From Bacteroidales bacterium UBA3289 (GTDB lineage Bacteria; Bacteroidota; Bacteroidia; Bacteroidales; UBA932): a stretch of 64,000 nucleotides of DNA. The stretch is from assembly GCA_002361625.1 (NCBI GenBank), contig DETL01000021.1, positions 44,401 through 108,400 on the forward strand. Reading direction: 5' to 3'. This document shows positions 1-8,241 of this stretch, in pieces. Made by a program: the position numbers and the translations under genes. Numbering within the stretch: the first letter of the stretch is position 1; the number at the start of each line of letters is the position of its first letter. The notes below the pieces were generated by a model. It saw nothing but the letters and a program-made list of their open reading frames with translations, did not search any database and was not told the DNA's origin.

Positions 1-258
1 ATCTGCCTGAAGCTCAAGGAGCTCATCCCGCGCCAGCAGTTCGACATCGCCGTCCAGGCGGCCATCGGCGCGAAGATCATCGCCCGCGAGACGGTGCGCC
101 AGGTGCGCAAGGACGTGACGGCAAAGTGCTACGGCGGCGACGTCACCCGCAAGCGCAAACTCCTCGAGAAGCAGAAGGAAGGCAAGAAGCGGATGCGCCA
201 GATCGGAACCGTCCAGGTTCCCCAGAGCGCCTTCATGGCGGTCCTGAAGCTGGATTAG
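1..258 (+). CDS. lepA: Elongation factor 4 (LepA), C-terminal fragment
   Basis: The window opens inside an open frame that ends at TAG 256-258; 85 residues are visible. The segment contains the conserved LepA C-terminal domain, with stretches such as RETVRQVRKDVTAKCYGGD and RKRKLLEKQKEGKKRMRQ, which form the basic tail that contacts the ribosome in this family. LepA is a translational GTPase that acts on stalled or mis-translocated ribosomes; the GTPase domains lie outside the window. The next gene starts four bases after the stop, so the two are probably co-transcribed. Confidence 0.95.
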   Translation: MCLKLKELIPRQQFDIAVQAAIGAKIIARETVRQVRKDVTAKCYGGDVTRKRKLLEKQKEGKKRMRQIGTVQVPQSAFMAVLKLD

Positions 259-262
259 TCCC

Positions 263-925
263 ATGAAGACCGTCGCCCTGCTCATCTATGCCGAGGCTAC
301 CGAGGCCGTCATCGCCGAATGCCGGCGCCAGGCGGGCCTCGTCCCGGCCGAGGAATACACCTTCGAAATCTTTGTCAATCCGGACCTGGACGCCGCCTGG
401 CGCGAGGCCGGGACGAAGGACTTCTATATCTGGGTCCATGGTCTCGTCACCCCGGTGGACGGCGCCATCTACAGCCTGCTGGACAACTCCTCCTTCCTGG
501 GTGACCGGGCCCTGCTCGTAGGGTCGGTGCAGGACGGGGAGGGAAGGATCGTCAGCGGCGGGTTCGGCCGGAACCGGCGGCTGATGCAGCCAGACCCGGT
601 GATTCCCGTCGCCTGCAAGATGTTCGACGGCCTGTTCGCCCTGATCCCGGCGGTCGTGTACCGGAAAATCGGCCTGCTGGGGGGACGCTACCGCGGCCAG
701 CTCGCCGGCTTCGACTATGCGATCCGGGCCCGCAAGGCCGGGTATCCCAGCGTCATCGCCCCGGGCATCACCTGCACCTGTCCGGTACGTCCCGATCCGG
801 ACCGCACCCTGGGTGCCGATTTCCTCCTGGACCTTCGTTCCAAAGGTCTTTTCTCCGCCATCTGGTTCTTCTTCCGATCCGCCTTCCGGCGTTTCGTCAT
901 CCACAATCTGTCCGTCTATGAATAA
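263..925 (+). CDS. Glycosyltransferase-like protein (GT-A type, function unassigned)
   Basis: This 220-residue protein begins four bases after lepA and overlaps the start of menA by eight bases. It opens with a beta strand MKTVALLIYAE, then has YTFEIFVNPD, FYIWVHGLVTP and YRGQLAGFDYAIRARKAGYPS. The last looks like the late acceptor-side motif of GT-A glycosyltransferases, where a D/E and a following DYAIR-like helix are common. No clear DxD motif and no membrane anchor are visible; the C-terminus is basic and aromatic and may be membrane-associated. It could be a degenerate or specialised GT2 enzyme. The family call rests on fold-like features and is only moderately secure. Confidence 0.5.
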   Translation: MKTVALLIYAEATEAVIAECRRQAGLVPAEEYTFEIFVNPDLDAAWREAGTKDFYIWVHGLVTPVDGAIYSLLDNSSFLGDRALLVGSVQDGEGRIVSGGFGRNRRLMQPDPVIPVACKMFDGLFALIPAVVYRKIGLLGGRYRGQLAGFDYAIRARKAGYPSVIAPGITCTCPVRPDPDRTLGADFLLDLRSKGLFSAIWFFFRSAFRRFVIHNLSVYE

Positions 926-1823
926 GTTCCGTGCCGCTATCCAATCCATGCGGCTCCGTACCCTGCCGCTGTCTGCCGCAGGTGTCCTCCTGGGCCTCCT
1001 CCTGGCCACGGCCGATTTCCGCGTGAACATCTGGGTCGCCCTCCTGACGGTCCTGACGACCCTCTGCCTCCAGATCCTGTCCAACCTCTCCAACGAACTC
1101 GGCGACGTCCTGCACGGGACGGACACGGCGGACCGGAAAGGCCCGCAGTACGGCCTGAACAGCGGTGTGCTCACGATCGGGGAGATGAAGGGGCTCATCG
1201 GCCTGTTCGTCTGCCTGTGCATCGTTTCCGGCACGGCGATGACCCTGGTGTCGTTCGGCACCCTGTGGGATATGACGTCCATTCTGGTACTGCTCCTCGG
1301 CGCCGCCGCCATCATGGGCGCGATGAAATACACCCTGGGACGGAACCCGTACGGATACCGCGGCCTCGGGGACTTCTATGTGTTCCTGTTTTTCGGCATC
1401 GTGGCCGTGCTCGGGGCCTATTTCGTGGCGAGCCACACCCTGTTCTGGCGGCTGCTCCTGCCCGGGGCGGCCGTGGGATGCTTCTCCATCGGCGTCCTGA
1501 ATGTCAACAACATCCGCGACATGGAGACCGATGCCCCGAACCGCGTCACCGTGGCCATCCGCCTCGGCGAACGGAAGGCAAAGATCTACCAGACCGTCCT
1601 GATCGTCCTGGGTTGGGTCTTCATGCTGGTTTATTGTCAGTTACGGATGTTCTCCTGGTGGCACTACCTGTTTGTGGCCACCCTGCCGCTCTACGTCCTC
1701 CACCTTCGCGGCGTCTGGCAGCGTTCCGGAAAAGCGCTCGATCCGATGCTGCCCCTCCTCGTCATCGCGACATTCCTCTTCTGCGTGCTCGCAGGTTTGG
1801 GATTCTGCGCGCATCTTTTCTAA
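918..1823 (+). CDS. menA: 1,4-dihydroxy-2-naphthoate polyprenyltransferase
   Basis: A UbiA-family integral membrane prenyltransferase of 301 residues, predicted to attach the polyprenyl chain to 1,4-dihydroxy-2-naphthoate in menaquinone synthesis at the inner membrane. The first aspartate-rich motif is seen near residues 56-69 (NLSNELGDVLHGTD) and the second near NVNNIRDMETDAPNRV; these bind magnesium and the prenyl diphosphate in the family. About eight to nine hydrophobic segments follow. The start at 918 is chosen over upstream in-frame codons because it gives the usual MenA N-terminus (RLRTLPLSAAG) and overlaps the previous stop by eight bases. The gene ends two bases before the convergent MATE gene, with no terminator between. 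Confidence 0.93.
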   Translation: MNKFRAAIQSMRLRTLPLSAAGVLLGLLLATADFRVNIWVALLTVLTTLCLQILSNLSNELGDVLHGTDTADRKGPQYGLNSGVLTIGEMKGLIGLFVCLCIVSGTAMTLVSFGTLWDMTSILVLLLGAAAIMGAMKYTLGRNPYGYRGLGDFYVFLFFGIVAVLGAYFVASHTLFWRLLLPGAAVGCFSIGVLNVNNIRDMETDAPNRVTVAIRLGERKAKIYQTVLIVLGWVFMLVYCQLRMFSWWHYLFVATLPLYVLHLRGVWQRSGKALDPMLPLLVIATFLFCVLAGLGFCAHLF

Positions 1824-1825
1824 AG

Positions 1826-3157
1826 TCAATATCCGTACCGCTTGCGGTAGGCCACGAGGAGGCTGACGCAAAGGACGAGGCAGCACAGGTCGGCCGCGTC
1901 CACGGCGAGCCAGATGCCGTCGCCACCCATGACGGCGGGCAGCAGGAATACGAAGCCCAGCTCGAACACGAGGTTCCGGATGAAAGATACGGTCGCCGAC
2001 ACCTTCCCGTTCCCGAGGCCCGTGAACCAGGCCGATGTGAACAGGTTCACCCCGGCGATGAAGAAACTGATCATATACAGCCGGATGGCGTGTTCCGTCA
2101 GGGCAGACAATTCCGGATCGTAGCCGACGAACAGCCGGGCCGCCGGACCGGCGGACACTTCCGACACCAGCGTCATCAGGGCACCGAGTACCAGCAGGAG
2201 GATCAGCGAATGCCGCAGCAAGCTCTTGAGTTCCTTCGTATTACCGGCTCCGTAATTATAACCGATGATGGGCGTCACCGTGATGTTGTATCCGAAGAAA
2301 ACGGCGGCAAAAATGTAGCCGTAGTACAAGAGGACCGAATAGGCCGCCACTCCGTTCTCGCCCATCATCCTGAGGAGCTGGAGGTTGTAGCAGATGGCGA
2401 GGACATTGAAAGAGATATTGCCCACATATTCGGACAGTCCGTTGCTGGAGGCCTGCAGGAGGGGTTCCCGCTCCATCTTCCCGGGGACCATCCGCAGCGA
2501 ACTGCGGTTGTGGCGGCTGGAAAAATACCACAGCGGGAAGAAGCCGCCCACGCAGCAGGCAAGCATCGACGCAGCCGCCGCCCCGGCGAGCCCCCAATGG
2601 AAGACGACGATGAAAAGGGCGTCGAGGGCCATGTTCGTGACCGCGCAGACGATGGACATCAGCGTCCCCAGCTGCGGCCGTTCCGCCGTCATGTAAAAGG
2701 ACTGGAAACACATCTGCAGCATGAAGGCCGGAAGGCCTAGAGTACAGATGGAACCGTAAATCACACAGAGTCTTACCGTATCACCTTCCGCGCCTAACAG
2801 CCTGGCCAGGGGCTCCATGAAAATGAGCAGCGGTACCATGAACACCAGCGACAGGACGATCGTGAAACGGATGAGCATGGAGAAGATGACATCGGCCCGG
2901 TAAAAGTCGCCCTGGCCCATCGTCTGGGACACCAGCGCCGCCCCGCCCGTTCCGATCATCAGCCCCAGCGCCCCCACGATCATCACGGCCGGCCAGATGA
3001 TATTGAGCGCCGCGAAGGCCGATGTCCCCACGAAGTTGGACACGAACAGCCCGTCCACCACACTGTATATGCTTCCCACGAGCATCATGAGGATGCTCGG
3101 CACCGACGACCACACCAGCCGCCTGTATCCGTAATGTCCCTGCAGCGCGATTTCCAT
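1826..3157 (-). CDS. MATE family efflux transporter
   Basis: A 443-residue inner-membrane protein with about twelve hydrophobic segments in two similar halves, the typical MATE/MatE size. It begins with an amphipathic stretch and then SVPSILMMLVGSIYSVVDGL, the usual first helix, followed by NIIWPAVMIVGALGLMIGTG. Such proteins export drugs or metabolites using sodium or proton gradients; the substrate cannot be predicted. A TATCTTTG -7 box lies only seven bases upstream of the ATG (3165-3172), so the transcript would have almost no leader if that box is used. The gene converges on menA. Confidence 0.92.
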   Translation of the reverse strand: MEIALQGHYGYRRLVWSSVPSILMMLVGSIYSVVDGLFVSNFVGTSAFAALNIIWPAVMIVGALGLMIGTGGAALVSQTMGQGDFYRADVIFSMLIRFTIVLSLVFMVPLLIFMEPLARLLGAEGDTVRLCVIYGSICTLGLPAFMLQMCFQSFYMTAERPQLGTLMSIVCAVTNMALDALFIVVFHWGLAGAAAASMLACCVGGFFPLWYFSSRHNRSSLRMVPGKMEREPLLQASSNGLSEYVGNISFNVLAICYNLQLLRMMGENGVAAYSVLLYYGYIFAAVFFGYNITVTPIIGYNYGAGNTKELKSLLRHSLILLLVLGALMTLVSEVSAGPAARLFVGYDPELSALTEHAIRLYMISFFIAGVNLFTSAWFTGLGNGKVSATVSFIRNLVFELGFVFLLPAVMGGDGIWLAVDAADLCCLVLCVSLLVAYRKRYGY

Positions 3158-3164
3158 GGGGCTG

Positions 3165-3172
3165 CAAAGATA
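3165..3172 (-). promoter_or_regulatory. Candidate -7 promoter box for the MATE gene
   Basis: Read on the minus strand the bases are TATCTTTG, a perfect match to the Bacteroidetes -7 consensus TAnnTTTG. No TTG is found 19-21 bases upstream, so the promoter is incomplete by the usual standard. Confidence 0.45.
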
Positions 3173-3198
3173 GCATATTTATCCGGGATTCCGGTATC

Positions 3199-4527
3199 CT
3201 AGGCCCGGGCAGGCCGCTGCAGTTCCGCGGCGATCAGCGGCAGGAGGTCCTCGTCGGCAGGAAGCCAGCGGACGGAGGTGAGTTCGTCGGCGGAAAGCCA
3301 GCGGGCGGCCTCATGCTCGTTCAGGTGCAGCGCCTCACCCTCCAGCGAGCACATAAAGCAATGCAGGGTCAGGTAGAAGGCGGGATAATCCCACTCCACA
3401 GTGCGGAGGAAAGAGTCGATGCGGATGTCGGCGGAGAGTTCCTCCCGGATTTCCCGCACGAGGGCTTCCTCCCGGCTCTCCCCCGGCTCCATCTTCCCGC
3501 CGGGGAACTCCCACCAGTCCTTCCAGTCGCCGTACCCCCGCTGCGTCGCGAAGATGCGGTCCCCTTTGCGGATGATGGCCGCGACGACCTCGATGCGCTT
3601 ACGGGGAGCAGAGGCCTGCTTTCCGTTCTCCTGCGCGGCGGCGCGGCTGCGGCTCACGAGGATCACGCCGCCCACGATGAGCACCGTGGCGAGGCATTTC
3701 TGCCAAGTGAGGGTGTCCAGGCCGGCCCAGATGCTCACGACGGCCGCGATGATGGGCTGCAGGTAGGAGTACATGCTCACCAGCGTGGGCCGTAAGTGTT
3801 TCTGGCCCACAGGGATAAGGAAATATGCCACGAAAGTGGCGAAGAAGACCAGGTAGCCGATCTCCCAGCGGACATTCACCGGAATGGCCGCGTAGTCCGT
3901 CTCCACAAGCCCTTTCGCCGAGAACGGCAGGGCCAGCAGCAGGCAGAACAGGAACGCCCACTTCATGAAAGTCACGACGCTGTATTTGGCGATGAGCGGC
4001 CGGAACTTTCCCAGGTACAGGGCGAAAGTGAGGCTGTTCACCAGCAGCAGGATGATGCCCAGGGGTTTGCTGGTCGATGCGCCTCCGGCATGGACCGAAT
4101 TCAGGATCAGGAAGATGACACCGGCCAGGCTCAGGGCCACGCCGCCCGCCTTCTTGCCCGTGATGGGTTCTTTCAGGAAAATATACGCGAAGAACATCGT
4201 AAACACCGGTCCCAGCGTGCTCAGGATGGCCGTGTCGATGGCGGTTGCCATGGGGATGGCCAGCAGGAAGGCCATCTGCGTCAGGAACAGGCCGAAGAAC
4301 CCGGCGAGGGCAATCTTCGGCAGATCCCCCTTCTCCACTTTCTCCTGGGGCATCAGGAGGGACAGCAGCCAGAACAGGGCCGACGCCCCCAGCGCCCGGA
4401 AGGTGAAAAGCACCACGGGCGACACGGCCTCCGAATTCGCAATGTCCTTGCAGAAGACGATGTTCAGGCCGAAAATCGTATAGGCCCCCAGCGCAGCGAG
4501 GTGACCGGTCAGTTTTCCCGTATCCAT
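3199..4527 (-). CDS. EamA/DMT transporter fused to a MutT-like NUDIX hydrolase
   Basis: A single uninterrupted frame encodes a ten-segment EamA (drug/metabolite transporter) domain at about residues 1-295 and, after a basic linker, a cytosolic NUDIX domain at about 311-437. The Nudix box spans residues 343-365 and reads GGKMEPGESREEALVREI then REEL, matching G-x5-E-x7-REUxEExGU. The flanks (FATQRGYGDWKDWWEFPGG, LNEHEAARWLSADEL) are those of the (deoxy)nucleoside triphosphate pyrophosphohydrolase group. The two activities are normally separate proteins. The start at 4527 is preferred because the promoter -7 box lies at 4549-4556 and the first in-frame ATG (4551) falls inside it; 4533 is also possible. 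Confidence 0.88.
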   Translation of the reverse strand: MDTGKLTGHLAALGAYTIFGLNIVFCKDIANSEAVSPVVLFTFRALGASALFWLLSLLMPQEKVEKGDLPKIALAGFFGLFLTQMAFLLAIPMATAIDTAILSTLGPVFTMFFAYIFLKEPITGKKAGGVALSLAGVIFLILNSVHAGGASTSKPLGIILLLVNSLTFALYLGKFRPLIAKYSVVTFMKWAFLFCLLLALPFSAKGLVETDYAAIPVNVRWEIGYLVFFATFVAYFLIPVGQKHLRPTLVSMYSYLQPIIAAVVSIWAGLDTLTWQKCLATVLIVGGVILVSRSRAAAQENGKQASAPRKRIEVVAAIIRKGDRIFATQRGYGDWKDWWEFPGGKMEPGESREEALVREIREELSADIRIDSFLRTVEWDYPAFYLTLHCFMCSLEGEALHLNEHEAARWLSADELTSVRWLPADEDLLPLIAAELQRPARA

Positions 4528-4535
4528 CGGCATCC

Positions 4536-4574
4536 AAAAAATCGCGGGCAAAGATACGACTTTCCCCGCGATTT
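4536..4574 (-). terminator. Rho-independent terminator of metY, overlapping the next promoter
   Basis: On the minus strand a perfect 10-bp stem AAATCGCGGG / CCCGCGATTT (4565-4574 and 4539-4548) encloses a 16-base loop and runs into a T tract at 4541-4536. It lies 30 bases past the metY stop. The loop contains the -7 box that serves the downstream EamA-NUDIX gene. Confidence 0.75.
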
Positions 4575-4578
4575 ACAA
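4549..4578 (-). promoter_or_regulatory. Promoter of the EamA-NUDIX gene
   Basis: TTG (4578-4576), 19 bases, then TATCTTTG (4556-4549) on the minus strand fits the Bacteroidetes -33/-7 consensus. The -7 box forms the loop of the upstream gene's terminator hairpin. Confidence 0.7.
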
Positions 4579-4603
4579 TCGCTTCCGCTCCGCCTCCTCT
4601 GCG

Positions 4604-5890
4604 TCAGATCTTCCCGAAGGCCTGATCCAGGTCGGCAATCAGGTCATCCACATGCTCCGTACCGATGGACAGGCGGATGGTGCTCTGGAAGATCCCCTGG
4701 TCCGCCAGTTCGGCCTCCGTGAGCTGGGAATGCGTCGTCGTGGCAGGATGGATGACCAGGGACTTCACGTCGGCCACATTGGCCAGGAGGGAGAAGATTT
4801 CCAGCGAGTCGATGAACCGGTAGGCCTCTTCCTTTCCGCCCTTGATCTCGAACGTGAAGATGGACCCGCCTCCGTCCGGGAAATACCGCCGGTAGAGGGC
4901 ATGGTCGGGATGGCCGGGAAGCGAGGGATGGTTGACCTTCGCCACCTTGGGGTGCCGGGACAGGTATTCCACGACCTTCAGGGCATTGGCGACATGGCGC
5001 TCCACCCGCAGGGACAGGGTCTCCACGCCCTGCAGGAAGATGAAGGCACTCACCGGAGAAAGGGTGGCGCCGGTATCCCGGAGCAGGATGGCCCGGGCCC
5101 GGGTGATGTAGGCAGCCGGCCCCACGGCGTCGGCAAAGACGATCCCGTGGTAGCTGTAGTCGGGCTCCGTGAACTGCGGGAACTTGCCGGAAGCCTTCCA
5201 GTCGAACTTGCCGGAATCCACGATGACTCCGCCGATGGCCGTTCCGTGTCCGCCGATGAACTTGGTGGCGGAATGGACGACGATGTCGGCACCGTATTCG
5301 ATGGGCCGCAGCAGGAAGGGCGTCGCGAAGGTATTGTCGATCACCAGCGGGATCCGATGCCGATGGGCGATGTCCGCAACGGCTTCGATATCGATGAGGT
5401 TGGAATTCGGGTTGCCGAAGGATTCGATGAAGATCAGTTTGGTCTCGGGCCGGATGGCCTTCTCGAAATTCGACAGGTCGGACGGGTCCACGAAGGTGGT
5501 CGTCACCCCGTAGGGGACCAGTGTGTGCTCGAGCAGGTCATACGTGCCGCCATAGATGGTCTTGGCCGATACGACATGGTCCCCCGCACGGGTGATGTTC
5601 AGGATGGCGTATGTGACGGCGGCCGCGCCGGAAGCGACGGCCAGGGCGCCCACGCCTCCTTCCAGGGCGGCGATCCGCTGCTCCAGGACGTCCTGCGTGG
5701 AGTTCGTCAGGCGGCTGTAGATATTGCCGGGATCGGTGAGGCCGAAACGCGCGGCGGCGTGTTCGGAATTATGGAAGACATAGGAGGAAGTGAGGTAGAT
5801 GGGGACGGCGCGGGCGTCGGATGCCGGGTCCGGATGCTCCTGCCCCACATGGAGCTGGAGGGTTTCGAAGTGGAGTTTGTGCGTGCTCAT
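4604..5890 (-). CDS. metY: O-acetylhomoserine (thiol)-lyase
   Basis: A 428-residue PLP enzyme of the Cys/Met metabolism family, expected to make homocysteine (or methionine/cysteine) from O-acetylhomoserine and a sulfur donor in the cytosol. Visible landmarks are NIYSRLTNSTQDVLEQRIAA near the N-terminus, the glycine-rich AVASGAAAVTYAI, the cofactor aspartate in PLVIDNTFATP, and the Schiff-base lysine in HSATKFIGGHG. Length and the long IYLTSSYVF start fit MetY rather than the shorter MetB/MetZ. The start at 5890 follows a promoter at 5914-5944, leaving a leader of about 20 bases, too short for a SAM riboswitch. The Lrp-type gene is divergent and may control it. Confidence 0.93.
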   Translation of the reverse strand: MSTHKLHFETLQLHVGQEHPDPASDARAVPIYLTSSYVFHNSEHAAARFGLTDPGNIYSRLTNSTQDVLEQRIAALEGGVGALAVASGAAAVTYAILNITRAGDHVVSAKTIYGGTYDLLEHTLVPYGVTTTFVDPSDLSNFEKAIRPETKLIFIESFGNPNSNLIDIEAVADIAHRHRIPLVIDNTFATPFLLRPIEYGADIVVHSATKFIGGHGTAIGGVIVDSGKFDWKASGKFPQFTEPDYSYHGIVFADAVGPAAYITRARAILLRDTGATLSPVSAFIFLQGVETLSLRVERHVANALKVVEYLSRHPKVAKVNHPSLPGHPDHALYRRYFPDGGGSIFTFEIKGGKEEAYRFIDSLEIFSLLANVADVKSLVIHPATTTHSQLTEAELADQGIFQSTIRLSIGTEHVDDLIADLDQAFGKI

Positions 5891-5913
5891 GATCAGTTCG
5901 TTTTTTCTATCTG

Positions 5914-5944
5914 CAAAGGTAGAGCATGCGGACATTTCCAACAA
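5914..5944 (-). promoter_or_regulatory. Promoter of metY
   Basis: On the minus strand TTG (5944-5942), a 20-base gap and TACCTTTG (5921-5914) match the Bacteroidetes consensus. The ATG is 24 bases beyond the box. Confidence 0.7.
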
Positions 5945-5986
5945 GAAAACACGAAAATTAGCAGGAATCCTCTAAAAATAAGTATA

Positions 5987-6019
5987 TTTGTAGAATAATC
6001 CATTATCCGGATATCTTTG
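5987..6019 (+). promoter_or_regulatory. Promoter of the Lrp/AsnC gene
   Basis: TTTG (5987-5990), 21 bases, TATCTTTG (6012-6019) on the plus strand. The ATG is at 6046. A second TAnnTTTG-like sequence (TATATTTG, 5983-5990) includes the -33 box itself. Confidence 0.72.
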
Positions 6020-6045
6020 ACGTCCTTTTAGCAGAAGAATCCACC

Positions 6046-6522
6046 ATGACCGAATCCCTGGACAAAACCGACATCGCCATCCTGCGCATCCTGCAGGAGA
6101 ACGCCCGCATCACCGTCAAGGACCTCGCCCTGAAGGTCCACCTCTCCCCTACTCCCGTTTTCGAGCGGATGCGCCGGCTGGAGGCCGGCGGCTATATCCA
6201 GCGCTATACGGCCGTCCTGAGCCCTGCGCGCCTGGGACGCGGCTTCACCGTCTTCTGCAGCGTACGGCTCCGCCGCATGGGCAAGGATATCGCCCATGAC
6301 TTCGTGTCCCGCGTCCGGGACATCCCCGAAGTGGCGGAATGCTACAACATTTCCGGGGACTTCGACTATCTCCTGAAAATCTACGCACCGGACATGCAGT
6401 ATTACAATGATTTCATCATCAACACCCTGGGCACCATCGAGAGCCTCGGGTCCATCCAGAGCTGGTTTGTGATGAACGAGATCAAGAACAGTTTCGGCCT
6501 GCCGGCCTCCTGCATCGGATAA
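6046..6522 (+). CDS. Lrp/AsnC family transcriptional regulator
   Basis: A 158-residue regulator with an N-terminal winged helix (LDKTDIAILRILQENARIT then LALKVHLSPTPVFERMRRLE) and a C-terminal RAM/AsnC effector domain starting near residue 66 (FTVFCSVRL...VAECYNISGDFDYLLKI). Family members form octamers and sense amino acids. Its divergent position relative to metY, separated by 155 bases with back-to-back promoters, suggests that it controls sulfur amino acid synthesis and itself. It ends three bases from the convergent hydrolase gene. Confidence 0.93.
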   Translation: MTESLDKTDIAILRILQENARITVKDLALKVHLSPTPVFERMRRLEAGGYIQRYTAVLSPARLGRGFTVFCSVRLRRMGKDIAHDFVSRVRDIPEVAECYNISGDFDYLLKIYAPDMQYYNDFIINTLGTIESLGSIQSWFVMNEIKNSFGLPASCIG

Positions 6523-6525
6523 GGC

Positions 6526-8241
6526 TCAGAAGCAGATCGGCTGCAGATACTCCCCGATGCGGTCCAGCCAGGTGTAGCTGCCGGTGCCGGGGGAAGCCGT
6601 ACGCTGGAAACAGTGGTCGCGGAGGGCGAGGGTATGGAGTTCGGCCGGGATGCCCATCGCGCGGAGCTTTTCCCAGATTTTCACGGAGCCCATGGAGGCA
6701 TACCCGTCGGCATCGCCGTGGATCATGAGCATCGGCGCGGTATCCAGGTCGAAGGAGAAGTCCGGAACCAGTATGTCGTCGTCCCCGTTGCCCCGGTGCG
6801 CATTATGCCCGTCGGCCCCATCGACAAGGGTGTACGCGGGATAAATGCCGATGCCCCACTGCACTTTGCAGGAAAGCCTGTCGATGTCGTCAATCGGCAG
6901 ATAAGAACGGTGCCGGGACGATGTGACGCCCATCACGGTCAGGTGACCACCGGCGGAAGAACCCATGATCCCGATGCGGTCGGGGTCCAGGCCGAAGCCC
7001 GCCGCCTTGCTCCGGACCACGCGGACAGCCCGCTGGAGGTCCTGCCAGGCGTTCGTGTGCTTGGCGAGCGTTTCGGGACGCGGGGTGCGGTAGCGCATGG
7101 TCACGACCGTCATGCCCAGCTCGTTCAGGTACCGCCGGGCTGGCGTCACCTCGAAACTGTCCGTTCCGTTGCCCACATAGGCACCGCCGGAATAGATGAT
7201 CTGGATGGCCGTGGTTTTCAGCTGCTTGGGGAAATGCCACTCGATATAGGGCGTGCCCTGGTTCTCCTGTACGTCGGGCATCCGGTCCTCCGGCCAGATA
7301 TCCTCGCGGATGTATTCCGCCCGCGCGTCATCCGACGTAAAACGGTCCGTCAACGGGACTTCCGGCGCCACGGGGCCCAGGTAGCCCATCTGCCGCATGA
7401 ACTCGACGCCCCGCTCCAGGCCGAAGGCTCCGTGACCCTTGCCCGGGTACAGATGGACCTCGGCCGGAATCCCCCGCTTGCGGAGTTCCCGGTACACGAG
7501 CGTGGACGCCGTCGGGGTGTAAGGGTCGATCTCCCCGTGATGCAGGCTCATCGGGCAGGTCTTTTCGTCGAATTTGAACACGTCGGACAGCCGCACGTCC
7601 GGGCCGTAACCCTCCCGGGTGGCCGGAGTACCGGTCTCGCCGTCGGTGGTGGCATAGGCAGGCGCATTGACAATCGCCCAGTTGATGTGACAAGGGATGT
7701 CGTCGGTCTTGTCGATCCGCTCATACGCCGGCGTCTGGCTGCTCGTTGCCAACAGGAGCGCCAGGTGCGATCCGGCCGACATGGAGATCACGCCGATCTT
7801 TTCCGGGTCGAAACCTCGCTTTGCGGCCTCTTTCCGCACGAGGCGGACCGCCCGCTGGCCATCCTCCCAGGCCGTCTGATAGATGGGCAGCCCCACGGGC
7901 CTGGGTGTCCGGTACACGAAGTTGACACACTGCACCCCCAGTTCCGTAAACCGCTTGTGCCACTGGTCGATCAGCCCCACGTCGCAGCAGTTCATGTAAC
8001 TGCCGCCGGAGATGAGGATCATGCAGGCGCCGGTGGGGTTGGCCGGCTTTTCGAACCATTCCAGATAGGCGACGCGATGCTTGTCGGGATTGAACTCCGG
8101 CCGCTCCGCCTCGTCGGTCATGGCCGCAATCTGATGCGCCTGCGCATCGGGCATCTTCCCCTTGGGCCACACGGCCACGCGTTCCTGGGCCGCCAGCGAC
8201 AAGGAAATCGATACTAAAAGTAATCCAAGAATCTTTTTCAT
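6526..8241 (-). CDS. Secreted tandem alpha/beta hydrolase (two esterase-like domains)
   Basis: After a signal peptide (MKKILGLLLVSISLSLAAQ) the 571-residue protein contains two homologous alpha/beta-hydrolase domains, about 20-290 and 300-571. Each has an oxyanion-type glycine pair (ISGGSYMN; YSGGAYVG), a nucleophile elbow (ISMSAGSHLA; MGSSAGGHLT), an acid (HHGEIDPYTP; IHGDADGYAS) and a histidine (PGKGHGAF; LRDHCF), so both triads look intact. The domains resemble BD-FAE or acetyl-xylan esterase-like enzymes acting on glycan esters in the periplasm. Its ATG overlaps the stop of the upstream RyR-domain gene as ATGA, so translation is probably coupled, although its GC content (67% over 7381-7440) is that of the host chromosome and not of the cassette upstream. 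Confidence 0.85.
   Translation of the reverse strand: MKKILGLLLVSISLSLAAQERVAVWPKGKMPDAQAHQIAAMTDEAERPEFNPDKHRVAYLEWFEKPANPTGACMILISGGSYMNCCDVGLIDQWHKRFTELGVQCVNFVYRTPRPVGLPIYQTAWEDGQRAVRLVRKEAAKRGFDPEKIGVISMSAGSHLALLLATSSQTPAYERIDKTDDIPCHINWAIVNAPAYATTDGETGTPATREGYGPDVRLSDVFKFDEKTCPMSLHHGEIDPYTPTASTLVYRELRKRGIPAEVHLYPGKGHGAFGLERGVEFMRQMGYLGPVAPEVPLTDRFTSDDARAEYIREDIWPEDRMPDVQENQGTPYIEWHFPKQLKTTAIQIIYSGGAYVGNGTDSFEVTPARRYLNELGMTVVTMRYRTPRPETLAKHTNAWQDLQRAVRVVRSKAAGFGLDPDRIGIMGSSAGGHLTVMGVTSSRHRSYLPIDDIDRLSCKVQWGIGIYPAYTLVDGADGHNAHRGNGDDDILVPDFSFDLDTAPMLMIHGDADGYASMGSVKIWEKLRAMGIPAELHTLALRDHCFQRTASPGTGSYTWLDRIGEYLQPICF

Noticed and set aside
263..1333. Minus-strand frame of 366 codons opposite the glycosyltransferase-like and menA genes
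   Set aside because: It crosses two well-supported opposite-strand genes and gives a composition-biased product without domains.
1824..1860. Terminator between menA and the MATE gene
   Set aside because: CCGTACCGC/GCGGTAGG can pair, but it lies in the coding end of the MATE gene and has no T tract on the menA strand.
4551..4551. Earlier ATG for the EamA-NUDIX gene
   Set aside because: It lies within the TATCTTTG promoter box and upstream of the probable transcription start.
5891..5944. SAM or methionine riboswitch before metY
   Set aside because: The predicted leader is only about 20 bases, too short for any known class.
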